This document shows positions 33,299 through 43,398 of a stretch of DNA of 64,000 nucleotides, one piece after another. The DNA comes from Phaseolus vulgaris (taxonomy: Eukaryota > Streptophyta > Magnoliopsida > Fabales > Fabaceae). Each line of letters starts with the position of its first letter. The first letter of the stretch is position 1. Location of the stretch: the NCBI RefSeq assembly GCF_000499845.2, contig NW_027174136.1, forward strand, positions 1 through 64,000. The letters run 5' to 3'. The notes beneath the pieces are model-generated. The model ran no database searches. It was not told the origin of the DNA and saw only the letters and a program-made list of their open reading frames with translations. The translations under genes and the position numbers were made by a program.

Positions 33299-35014
33299 GT
33301 TTCCGAGGGATGTTCTTCAGGGTGTGCAGCTCTGAAGCTGACCCCACTGCCCTAGATGGTTTCCCCTTGTATTGGGTAAGGGAATTGAAACTGAAGAAAG
33401 CCAAGACTCTGGACGAGCTAAACTCGGCTGACTGCGAAATATGCCAAGTCTTGGCTAGCTTAGGGGTAGTGTTCAATACCGCTGAGCTGATTAAACACGA
33501 ATACGGCCCCGTTGCACTGACCCGCTGCATCGGTATGGGAGTAATCTCTTCTTTACTAACCTCAATTCTCTATCTCTATTTATGTTGTTTCTTCTTGCAC
33601 ACTTTACAAACTGTTTTTACACTGCTTTCATGGCTTGCTTAACTCACAACTCTTTTCTCTGGTGCAGACATGATGCTAGGTGTGGAGAAGCGGAAGAGGT
33701 TTGCCAAAGTCTTGTCTGCTCGTGGCAAGGCCACTTCTGGTGGGGCTGGTGCCTTTACACCCCCAGCCCCTGATGCCTTTGCTGCCACCTCTCCAACTTC
33801 CCCTGCCCAAACCTTACCAACACCTACACCTGCTCAAACCATCCAAAACCCCCTTCTCCTCATACCATTCCAACTCCTACCTCCCCACTTCCAATCGAAG
33901 CCATCCCCTTGGTCGTGGTTGGGACTTCATCTCCACCAGCCCCCTAGACAAAGGCAAGGGGGTGGTGATTGTTCCCTCGAGCGACGAGGAGGATACTGCT
34001 GAGGGACCAATCTTCAAAAGGAGGAGGACCACCACAGTGGCCACATCCCACTCCACCTCCAACAAGAATGCTGAGTCTCTAAGGGAGCATCCTCCAAGTG
34101 CCTTCACATCTCCTAACTATATGGCGCTGGGGGAGGGAGATGAAGCTGTCCCTGAGCCCATTCCTGCACCAGCTCCAGAGCTCCCTCGGGTCATCCAACA
34201 CTTGCTGAAGGGCTTCTAGCAAGTGCTCCCGGAAGACCCAACTGACGAGGCCATGGAGGAAAGTATTATTCGTTCCCTTGGGGGATACCTTTCACACGCC
34301 AGCTCTTGGCGGCAACAAACTGAAACTATGGCCAGGGAGTACCAGGCTCTGGCAGATGAGTTGGCCTTGCTGAAGGAACAAACAACCGACCAGGCTCGCC
34401 GCTGGTTCAACCAAGAGGCCGCTATCAAAGAGGCCCTGAAGGTGGCGCAAAAAGCTGAGGAAGCAGCTAACAAAAGGCTTCATGCAGCGGGCTAAACATA
34501 TACTGAGCTTCAAGCCAAAGTAGTGCCCCTTCATGAAAAGATAGTTGAACTGAAAGCTGCCGCCGATGCCTCCAAAACCAAAATAACCACCCTTGAGGAA
34601 CACTGTGTTTCTCAAGAGGTAAACCTAGGCAAGGTGGAGGCTGAACTTGCTGCCAAGAATGAAGCATTTGATCTAATGAAGGATGAACTTGCTGCCAAGA
34701 ACAAAACCTTTGATCTGATGAAGGCTGAACTCACCAAACAGTTAACAGAGAAAGCTGAACTCACCAAGCAGCTTGCTGAGAAGGCTGCAGCCTTGGCGGA
34801 TACGAAGAAAGAGCTGGCTTCTTAAGTTGAGCGCTCTCAGCAGGTCGAGAAGGAGCTCCTCGACAACGCCACGAATGCCTTTGCTACCGGGTTTGGGGAA
34901 GCCCTGTCTCAGGTGGTCTACGAACACCCTGAGATGGATGTCTCCAACTACGCCCCTACTAACCACTTCGTCGAGGGGAAAGTCGTGCCAATGGAATTTT
35001 CTAAAGACGACTAG
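33299..35014 (+). pseudogene. Opposite-strand ORF of element C, cut at its 5' side by E
   Basis: Exon 1 remainder 33299-33532 has FFRVCSS, FPLYWVRE and the conserved end of the N-terminal domain. Intron 33533-33667 (GTATGG to GGTGCAG). Exon 2 33668-35014 begins DMMLGVEKRKRFAKVL, then a Pro/Thr/Ser-rich linker, an acidic/basic patch (SSDEEDTAEG, FKRRR), a long coiled coil with near-repeats of ELAAKNEAFDLMK and ELTKQLTEKA, and ends EGKVVPMEFSKDD. Frame changes near 33950 and stops at 34217, 34493 and 34823 show decay. Confidence 0.8.
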
Positions 35015-35134
35015 CTTTCCCTTTCTTCGTAACTTTATAACTCTGTTATTTGCTCTGCACATTCTGGATGACCTTCATCTTTTAACTTTAAAGATTTACC
35101 TCTACTTACTCTTATTCGCTGCTTCTAAGATGTT
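35015..35134 (+). other. 3' flank of the element C opposite-strand ORF
   Basis: T-rich sequence after the ORF stop, ending in ATGTT, one copy of the S1 target duplication. Confidence 0.5.
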
Positions 35135-36369
35135 TGTTCCGTCCGTTGACCTGGGACGTCTTCGTGCGCAACCTTGCCTGTCATCTAGGGACACCTTCCC
35201 TCTCGCTACCTGGGGATACCTGCAAAGAAGGACAAAAGGGCGCCCTAGCGGCCGTTTGCACTCCGACGCTCAAGTCAGCCAGCAAGAAACACCAAAAAAC
35301 TGGGCACCTCCGTTTCTGAGCACCGTGAATGGCACTCTGAAGGTGGTAAAGAACTGTGTACTGTGTATAATGTTCCCTCTGACAAACAATCTCTCTCTGG
35401 TCCCTTGATTGTAGTCTCCAAACTTCGAGCAAGCAACCAGAGTATTCCCAGAGAAAGTTTGCCAAAAGTTTCTTTCCCCGTTTCCAACATCCAAGGCGCT
35501 ATTTAAGCTCTTCACGCATTCAAAGCGCCTTAAAGCGCATTTAAGACGTTCGAAACGTTCGGGAGCAATTATAGTACCTTAAATGCTCGAAACGAAAAAT
35601 GCATTAAAACATATTAACTCACTTTAATTACCTTGCACCTGACAAGCTGGCATTATTATTCTGACTTGGCTACTGTACACGTGGAGGGCCTCTCAGCACC
35701 GCTACCCTGTCTGAGGGTGTTTCCTCGCCTGAGACCTCCTATCTGGGAGTGTAACTGCGCAAGGGGTGACTTTTTGGGTGCCAACTCATGCCCCCAAGCC
35801 TCTAGTCACTCACTGTGAGAGTGTATCTACCTTTCTCTCGCACCCTGCATCTGGCTGCCCTTGGGCATGACCCCTCTCCCGGGTCGCATCTATCCCAAGG
35901 GCGTCTCTGGGCGGCAGGGGTACTTCACCAGTCAGGTTGCTCTACACAGGCGCTACTTCTATGGCCTTGAAGCCACCTTGATCTATGGCCTTGAAGCCAC
36001 CTTGATCTATGGCCTTGAAGCCACCTTGATCTATGGCCTTAAAGCCACCTTGATCTATGTCCCTGGTTAACAGGGTTTGAGGCTTTCCCACAACGTCGCC
36101 CCCGCCACAGTCTTTCCTACCTATGGGTATCGGGGAGCAACACCGTGGCTGCCTCGCTCTTGCGTCATCTTCTCTAGGCGGTGCCTCGCTAGGCGACGCC
36201 TTACCTTGGCGACGCCTTCTCTTGGCAACGCCTTCTCCTGGCGACGCCTTCTCTTGGCGACGCCTTCTCTCTTAACGACGCCTTCTCTTGGCGATGCCTC
36301 GCGTTGACTTTGACCCTAACGTTGACCTTGACCTTGACTTTGTCAACGCTCGAGGTACGGGACGGTACA
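35135..36369 (-). mobile_element. Solo LTR S1 (1235 bp), target duplication ATGTT
   Basis: On the + strand it runs TGTTCCGTCC...GGGACGGTACA, so the LTR reads leftward. Flanks 35130-35134 and 36370-36374 are both ATGTT. Contains the U5 block (about 35242-35275), U3 block (36090-36140), GGCGACGCC minisatellite (36180-36303) and a local 4-unit repeat of TTGATCTATGGCCTTGAAGC at 35965-36060. Confidence 0.95.
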
Positions 36370-36629
36370 ATGTTTCTGTTATTTATCTTTGTTTTCCTTC
36401 GCTTAGCTTACTTACTTTCTCGAACTATAGGTAGCGTGCTCTTTTCCTTCTTCTCTTTCTTACTAAGTCAAACATGCATACCTTTCGCTTGCTCCCAATC
36501 TTCTTAACTCGTAAGAATCCCTTAACTTGATCTTCGCTTAACCTTCGTGGCCCTGAGGCGCCTACCCCCAAAGGTGTTACTGGCCTCGACATCGCTCAAC
36601 GGCGAAGAAGGACTTATCTTGGCCGAAGC

Positions 36630-37165
36630 CTACTTGCTCGTACTTGGTGCCCACACTCGAGGAGAGGCCTGCTGAAAGCAGGGCCGTTTTGTCCTCAGTG
36701 TTTCTAGAAACTGGGACAAAGTTGCACTTGGTGCCCACGCCCGAGGAGAGGCCTGCTAGAAGCAGTGTTGTTTCGTCCCTGGTGTGTCTAAACGCCAAGG
36801 CAACCAGTCCTTATCTCTTGCACTTGGTTCCCACGACCGAGGAGAGACCTACTGTGAAGCAGTGTAGTTTCTTCCTCAGTGTGTCTAAACACCAAGGCGA
36901 TCAATGTACTTGGTGCCCACGCTCGGGGAGAGGCCTGTTGAAAGCCTGTTTCGTCCTCGGTGTGTCTAAACACCAAGATGACCAGGGACTTGGCGTTTAC
37001 GCCCAAGGAGAAGGTTTCCCGAAGGATAGCGCTTCTCCTATCTGGTGTGTATCTGCACCAAGGCACCTGACTCTCCACTGCTCCGAACTTCCTTTCTGTC
37101 CTTGGTGCCCATGCCCGAGGGAGGCGCCCCCGCGTCTCCCCTCGAGGTGTCTAAACACCAAGGTG
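36630..37165 (-). repeat. Internal tandem array of element C
   Basis: Six to seven diverged units of about 80-95 bp, each with TTGGTGCCCAC...CGAGG...GAGAGGCCT and closing on GTGTCTAAACACCAAG. TGTCTAAACACC contains a short inverted repeat (GTGT/ACAC). It lies between integrase and the opposite-strand ORF, matching the array place in A and E. Confidence 0.8.
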
Positions 37166-37337
37166 GTGGGTTAGTTTCATATTGAACCGCGTAATCTCTT
37201 CTTAGCGTTTCTTTACATCGTAATAAGGAAAACTTAAGACAATGTATGCTCAATTGATTTTTATTTGGGTGACCTCATTAAAAAACCCCCGAAAGGGAAA
37301 AAGAGTGTCCCCTTGAATTGTACACTACATAGAGTTT

Positions 37338-38327
37338 TTAACTGAAATAACACTTCAAGTTTGCCGCTTTCCAAGTGCACGAGATGGGGCCTCCTTCCAG
37401 AGTGTCAAGCTTGTACGAACCATTCCCCCGAGCCTCGGTTACTCTAAAGGGCCCGGTCCACTTGGAGGACAAATTGTTTTCCAACTCATATGGATGAGCT
37501 TTCCGCATGACCAAGTCAGCCACTTGGAATTGCCGAGCCTTCACCTTGGAGCTGTACTGATGCTTTACTCTTCTCTTCACGACATCAGCCTTTATTCTCG
37601 CTTCTTCTCTGGCTTCGTCCAACAGGTCTAAATTCACCCTCCTCTCCTCGTTGGATTCTTCAGCCACAAAACTCTAGAAACGCGGTGTGCTCTCGTGGAT
37701 CTCTACTGGGATCATGGCGTCCGATCCGTATACTAGGATGAACGGCGTCTCCATGGTGGAAGTCTGGGGCGTGGTGTGATAAGCCCATACTATCCTGGGT
37801 ACCTCCTCCACCCAAGTTCCTTTGGCTTTCTCGAGCCTCCTCTTCAACCCCCTTAACAAGATTTTGTTGGCGGACTCCACCTGTATGTTCGTCTGGGGGT
37901 GTTCGACAGATGCGAACACTTGCTTGATGCCTACTTTTGTACACAGCTTACCCAGCTACAGGCTGGCAAATTGAGTACCATTATCCGAGACAAGGCGCCT
38001 CGGTACACCGAAGCGACACACAATGTTCTTACAGACAAAGTGTTGTACCTTGTGTGCAGTGATCTACGCCACCGAATATGCTTATATCCACTTGGTGAAG
38101 TACTCAATAGCAACAATCAAGTACTTCATCTGCCTTATTGCTAATGGGAAGGGCCCCAGAATGTCAATTCCCCACGTGTGGAAAGGCCATGGGCTGTAAA
38201 TTTTTGGGGGCGCCTTGTGCCAGTCGGCATGCAGTTGGCACTGCTTGCACCGCTGGGCGTACCTTAAGCAGTCCTCCCTCACCGTTGGCCAATAGAAGCC
38301 TGCACGCACCACCTTAGACGCCAAAGA
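37338..38327 (-). pseudogene. Integrase of element C, main part
   Basis: From 38327 leftward: VRAGFYWPTVREDC, CKQCQLH zinc residues, WGIDILGPFP (first catalytic Asp), YFTKWI, then pieces with FASVEHPQTN, VWAYHTTPQTS and the GPFRVTEA C-terminal module ending LKCYFS at 37338. Stops and frame changes occur around 37675, 37930 and 38080. Its N-terminal end is at 44911-45163, on the far side of solo LTR H. Confidence 0.85.
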
Positions 38328-39132
38328 CCTTCTGATGAAAATCAAATAAAGGAGGCTTTTATTAATGGAGGAAGAGGACATCCACCCTCATATTTGAAGT
38401 TCTTCCTTCTAGTCTTCTCAAAATTAAAAGAAGACATAAAATAAAGATGAGGCCCAAGCCCAAGCCCAAGAAGGCCAAAGCCCAAAGAGCCCAAGTCCAT
38501 CCCCTGAGGGACAAGGCCAAACTTTGAAATACTCTTGTATGGTTTTTAGGAGGTGTCGTTATTAAATAAAGGAGTGTGAAAATGTAAAATAAAGTCACAT
38601 TGCCCATGTGACTTAGGAGAGTGGTGTAGGTGTAGTTTTTGGGAGGTGTCGTAGTAGAAAAAGGTCACACCTCCCATGTGACTTGTTTTTGGTGGGAATT
38701 TCAAATGAGTTTATTTGAAATTTCCCACCTAATTTTCAGCACCTCTAGGCTATAAACAAAGGTGCTTAGCTTGTACAATTCAGATTTGAATTTAGACTAA
38801 AGAAACTATACTCAATTTTTGAGAGAGCATTGGAGAGCTTTGTGCCTTCTTCACTAGTCTTATCTTGATGGTTCAGTGGTTACCTCAAGTGGCGGCTTGC
38901 ACACTCATCTTGGAGTCTCCATCCTTCTAGTGGCGTGATCATCTAACCATACATCCATCTCCATGAGCTTTCTCTTCTCCTTCCTTCCTTCTCTTTTGAT
39001 ATTCATGTCTTAGCTTGTGTTCTTGTCTTTTGGTTCGGCTATTTCACTTTTCAGCAAGTTGTTCTTCTTTGTTTAGTGTTTTGGTTCGGTGCTTTTACAT
39101 TTCCAGCACTTCTTTTCAGTATTCTTGCCTTT

Positions 39133-40413
39133 TGTTCCGTCCGGTTGACCTGGGACGTCTTCGCGCGCAAACTTGCCCGTCAGCTAGGGACACCTTCCCT
39201 CCGGATACCTGTGGATACCTGCAAAGAAGGACAAAAGGGCGCCCTAGCGGCCGTTTGCACTCCGACGCTCAAGTCAGCCAGCCAGAAACACCAAAACTGG
39301 GCACCTCCGTATCTGAGCACCGCGTATGGTACTCTGAAGGTGCTATAAAACTCTCTCCCTTTCTCTAGTGAATATTCTCCTTCTGGCAAAAGTATCCCCT
39401 AGTCCCTCGTGAGCAACCTCAAGGCTCGAGCAAGCAACTAGAGTGTTTTCTGATCAATTGCCAAAAGTCCAAACCTCTTTTCCAACATTCGAAGCGCTAT
39501 TTAAGCTACCCCCGCATTCAAAGCACCTTAAAGCGCATTTATTATAAAACGCTCAGCGCATTTAAGATGTCCGAAACGCTCGGGAGCAGTTATAGTGCTT
39601 TAAATGCTCGAAACGGAAAATGTATTAAAACGTATTAACTCACTTTAACTCACTTTAATTACCTGGCACCTGTCAAGCTTGCGTTACTATTCTGACTTGG
39701 CTACTGTACACGTGGAGGGTCTCTCAGCACCATTACCCGGTCTGAGGGTGTTTCCTCGCCTGAGACCTCCTATTTGGGAGTGCAACTGCGCAAGGGGTGA
39801 CCTTTTGGGTGCCAACTCATGCCCCCAAGTCTTTAGTCACTCACTGTGAGAGCGTATCTACCTTCCTCTCGCACCCTGCACCTAGCTGCCCCTAGGCATG
39901 ACCCTTCTCTTGAGTCGTATCTATCCCAAAGGCGTCTCTGAGGCGGCAGGGGTACTTCACAAGTCAGGCTGCTCTGCACAGGCGCTATCTCTATGGCCTT
40001 TATGCCACCTTCCTCTATGGCCTTTAAGCCACCTTTCTCTTTTCTTTATCACTGTCCCCTGGTTATCAGGGTTTGAGGCTTTCCCAGAGCCGCCCCCTCC
40101 ACGGTCTTTCCTACCCATGGGTACCGGGGGGCAACACCGTGGCTACCTTAATCTTATGCCCTTTTCCTTTGGCGAAGCCTTTCTTAGCGGCGCCTTCTCT
40201 TGGCGACGCCCCTTCTCTTGGCGACGCTCCTTCTCTTGGCGACGCCCCTTCTCTTGGCGACGCCCCTTCTCTTGGCGACGCCCGTTCTCTTGGCGACGCC
40301 CTTTCTCTTGGCGACGCCCCTTCTCTTTGCGACGCCCCTTCTCTTGGCGACGCCTCACGTTGACTTTGACTTTGACTTTGACTTTGTCAACGCCCGGGGC
40401 ACGGGACGGTACA
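39133..40413 (-). mobile_element. 3' LTR of element G (1281 bp)
   Basis: TGTTCCGTCC...GGGACGGTACA on the + strand. Its right neighbour is the polypurine tract. Nine GGCGACGCC units at about 40200-40351. U5 block at about 39239-39272, U3 block near 40096-40136. Confidence 0.95.
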
Positions 40414-40438
40414 CGAGCCCCCCAGTCTTAAGCTGAGA
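40414..40438 (-). other. Polypurine tract of element G
   Basis: On the minus strand GCTTAAGACTGGGGGGCTCG precedes the LTR start TGTACCGTCC. Confidence 0.8.
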
Positions 40439-41117
40439 ACTTGTTTTCAGCAAAAAGACTAAGGCCACGCCCATGACCATCCACGTGGCACCCTGGTGAC
40501 GTGCCATTCTTGCTGACGTGACAAACTTAAACCAGTGATGTGACCCCCTCTGCACCACTGGGGTGCTCTTTTATTGCTGACTTGACGTCCCTTTAAAGAC
40601 CGCGCGCGATCGCTTGCCACGTGGCTCATCACACGGTCAGCCCTGAGAGCCTCTTGCGCTCCCAGCGAGTGTCCAATCCCGCGGCGCGTGGCTCGATCGA
40701 ACGGTTCCCGAATAGCGACTCTTGGGTTGCCAGCGTAACATTCAAGTTACTCAAAATCCCGCGCTCCCGCACTGTTTCATTCATACCCTCTGTATTCCCT
40801 GCACTGTTCATCTTTTCTGAAGCTCCCTCTGCCTTCTCTCTTCGCCTTTCAAGCGTTCATCCACCTAACCACCAAAAGGTATAGTTTTTCTCCTTCGACG
40901 GCTCTTTCTCTTTTACTCTCTGTGTTGATATCACTGCCTGGGCCTGTTTATCTTTGTTGCATTCGCGCTTCCCTTCGCATTTCTCTGTTTTCCTTCTTCC
41001 TCGATCTCTCCCGTGGGTAGGGTTTCCCTAGGATTCCCCTTTGATTCGCCTTTTCTCCTCCCAACCCTTTTTCTCTGAACCCTTTCTTCTCTCTTTTGAT
41101 CTTCAGCTCTTGTGTCG
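40439..41117 (+). promoter_or_regulatory. Upstream region of the element G opposite-strand ORF with G-boxes
   Basis: CACGTG at 40482-40487 and 40618-40623 (both in CCACGTGGC context), 500-640 bp upstream of the ATG. Pyrimidine-rich sequence (40860-41110) leads to the start codon, as in a plant 5' UTR. Mirrors the arrangement in D and E. Confidence 0.5.
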
Positions 41118-41795
41118 ATGGCGAAAACCAAGACCACCGCGCCTCCCCCGCTTCCCAAGTCTTACTACAAAGGTACGTACGACTGGGCTCCCGACGATCT
41201 CCTCGACGAATGCTCCACCCTAAACTCCGTCGAGGACGTGGAGGACCACAGGGGGGACCCTGCGCACTATAGCTTCAATGCATTCCACAAAAACCACGAT
41301 GCCCACGTCCTGGTATGCCGGGTGAAACCTGGGGTACCCGTTTGCGTGGACTCCCGAGAGACCGGGGGAACCCCCTTCTTCTTCCTTTACCAAGCGGTGC
41401 TCAGGAAAGTGGGCCTGCGTCTGCCCCTCACCTCTTTCGAGAAAGAACTGCTCACAGAGATAAACACCGCCCCAGCTCAGCTCCACCCCAACAGCTGGGC
41501 TTTCGTAAGGGGTTTTCAGATTCTTTGCGGATATCTGGGTGTCCCCTCCTCTGTGGACGTTTTTCTGCATTTCTTCGAGGTAAAGAAACAGGGGAAGAGT
41601 TTATGGATGAGCTTCTCTGGCATCGCCGGGCGCATCATCCTTACGCTTTTCCAAAACTCATTCAAAGGATGGAAAGGGAAGTTCTTCAAAGTGCGTGCGA
41701 CCAGGCGCGACCCTACCGTCCTAGAGGGCTTTCCCCTGTACTGGACGGACAAGCCCATAACTATGAAGGCCCTGGCTCTGGACCGAGGACTTTAA
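41118..41795 (+). CDS. Opposite-strand ORF of element G, N-terminal domain only (225 residues)
   Basis: Open from MAKTKTTAPP to a stop at 41793-41795. All landmarks of the N-terminal domain are present: YDWAPDDLLDECSTL, VGLRLPLTSF, AQLHPNSWAFVRGF, WKGKFFKV, FPLYWTDK. The sequence then leaves the family alignment (ALDRGL, stop), so linker, coiled coil and C-terminal motif are deleted. It is the only sizeable frame of the element that matches a known family and has no internal stop. Function unknown. Confidence 0.8.
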   Translation: MAKTKTTAPPPLPKSYYKGTYDWAPDDLLDECSTLNSVEDVEDHRGDPAHYSFNAFHKNHDAHVLVCRVKPGVPVCVDSRETGGTPFFFLYQAVLRKVGLRLPLTSFEKELLTEINTAPAQLHPNSWAFVRGFQILCGYLGVPSSVDVFLHFFEVKKQGKSLWMSFSGIAGRIILTLFQNSFKGWKGKFFKVRATRRDPTVLEGFPLYWTDKPITMKALALDRGL

Positions 41796-41825
41796 AACTT
41801 GCCTCAATTTGCTTAAGCAAAGAGG

Positions 41826-42100
41826 TCTTGTAATCTGTTCTATGGCCTCAACATCGCTCGAAGGCGAGGAGAAGTTATCTGTTCTGTGGCCTCAACATCG
41901 CTCGAGGGCGAGGAGGGCTTATCTGTTCTGTGGCCTCAACGTCGCTCGAGGGCGAGGAGGGCTTATCTGTTCTGTGGCCTCAACGTCGCTCGAGGGCGAG
42001 GAGGTCTTAGCTGATAACTGACCTCAGCTTCGCTCGAGGGCGAGGAGGATTTAACTGATAACTGACCTCAGCTTCGCTCGAGGGCGAGGAGGATTTTTCC
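41826..42100 (+). repeat. 44-bp tandem array in element G
   Basis: Six units of the type TGGCCTCAACGTCGCTCGAG + GGCGAGGAGG. Each holds the inverted repeat TCGC-TCGAGG-GCGA. Confidence 0.85.
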
Positions 42101-42194
42101 TGGTACCGGGGCTAGCTATTCATACTTGAGGAGGGGGCGTCCCGAAGGAATCCCTTAACCCCTGCTCAAGGACTAGGCGCCCGAATTTTAACTC

Positions 42195-42520
42195 ATACTG
42201 GACATACCTGTCATCTTGCTTTGAACTCTCGCCTATACTCGTTCTTGGCGAGTAGGACTTCTTAATTTGTTCTCGCCTAGACTCGTTCTTGGCGAGTAGG
42301 ACTTAAAACTTATACTCGTGCCTCCAATCGCCAGGTGTCGATGAGGACTTAAAAAACTTAACCTTTGCCTCCGATCGCCAAGCGGCGATGAGGATTTTAA
42401 AAAACATAACTTTTGCCTCTGATCGCCAAGCGGCGATGAGGACTTATAAAACTTAACCTTTGCCTCCGATCACCAAGTGGCGATGAGGACTTAAAAAACT
42501 TTATACTGAATGCATGTCAT
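42195..42520 (+). repeat. Further hairpin-bearing tandem repeats in element G
   Basis: Two units around CTCGCCTAGACTCGTTCTTG + GCGAG, then four to five ~46-bp units around CCGATCGCCAAGCGGCGATG followed by AGGACTT. Element I has matching units at 63680-63820 in reverse complement. Confidence 0.8.
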
Positions 42521-43215
42521 AATCTTTGAATTGTTGCCTTAAATCTGATAAAAGCGATAAGGTCTTTTTTCTGAAAACTTAAAACGATAAGCATGCGAAC
42601 TTAAATAACTTGGAAACTTTGATAAAACTATTTTAACTGAAACTACTTCTTAAAGGGTGCCCCTTGAAAAACTGCTTTAACTGAAACTACTTCTTAAAGG
42701 GTGCCCCTTGAAAAACTGCTTTAACTGAAACTACTTCTAATTATTACCTTGGCGATCTGGTCTTGTGTCTCGCCGTCTAAAGTTTCCCCAGCTTAAACGT
42801 CTTGTCGTTGACCTTCTTCTCAAGCCACTCCTCGACTGGCTGGGGCCTCTTCTTGTTGGTTAACTCCAACGGTAGACTTTAACCCTTCTATCTCCGTCTG
42901 TTCAAAGGCTCGAATCACAACGGTGGCGAGCTGCGATCAAGGGTGCCCTCCAGACTGTCTCTGAGCCAATGGTCACTCTTGTGCCCAATCAGCGATGACC
43001 TTCCCCGAACCCTTGGGTCGAGCTGACGGGCTCTCCTGCATGGTCCTCATGCCCCTGTCTTACCTGGCACTAGATAACCATTTACTCACGGGGCGCCTAT
43101 ACCCGAGTGGTTGCACTGACACCGAGCTAGGTTGACTTTACTGAAATAGAACTTGAGGTTTGCCACATTCCGCGCTCAAGGAATGGCATTAACTGGTCAG
43201 CCTTGGCTTCTTCAT
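42521..43215 (-). other. 5' internal non-coding region of element G
   Basis: No open frame. A 50-bp phrase (ACTGAAACTACTTCTTAAAG) is repeated at about 42628-42740. The part 42780-43140 matches element I (62230-62390 and 63250-63600), so it is a conserved untranslated region of this non-autonomous family. Confidence 0.6.
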
Positions 43216-43287
43216 TCACTGATTGAAGGGCTTCTCCACAATTTGTTGTATGGTCTTCTCTTCGCTCATAGTGCGTGCGAGTCTCAT
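43216..43287 (-). CDS. 24-codon leader ORF shared by elements G and I
   Basis: Starts MRLARTMSEEK and stops after KPFNQ. The element I copy (61893-61964) has exactly the same length with a few substitutions. It sits where gag would begin, so it is either a gag stub or a short upstream ORF. Codes for no known domain. Confidence 0.45.
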   Translation of the reverse strand: MRLARTMSEEKTIQQIVEKPFNQ

Positions 43288-43379
43288 GTTCGTGGTTTCT
43301 GGAAGCCCCCCTTGACTATCTGCGATTTGGGGGCTGGAATTGAAAAACTTGTGTGGTGGGACTGATGTTTTATATCGGG

Positions 43380-43398
43380 CTCCACGGTGGGCGCCAAA
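43380..43398 (-). other. Primer-binding site of element G
   Basis: On the minus strand TTTGGCGCCCACCGTGGAG follows the LTR end GGAACA. Confidence 0.8.

Noticed and set aside
40073..40436. Frames with repeats such as GDAPSL or LATPLL in the LTRs (also 44339-44759, 47139-47782, 32036-32420)
   Set aside because: All three frames of an 18-bp minisatellite are open because the unit is a multiple of three; not genes.
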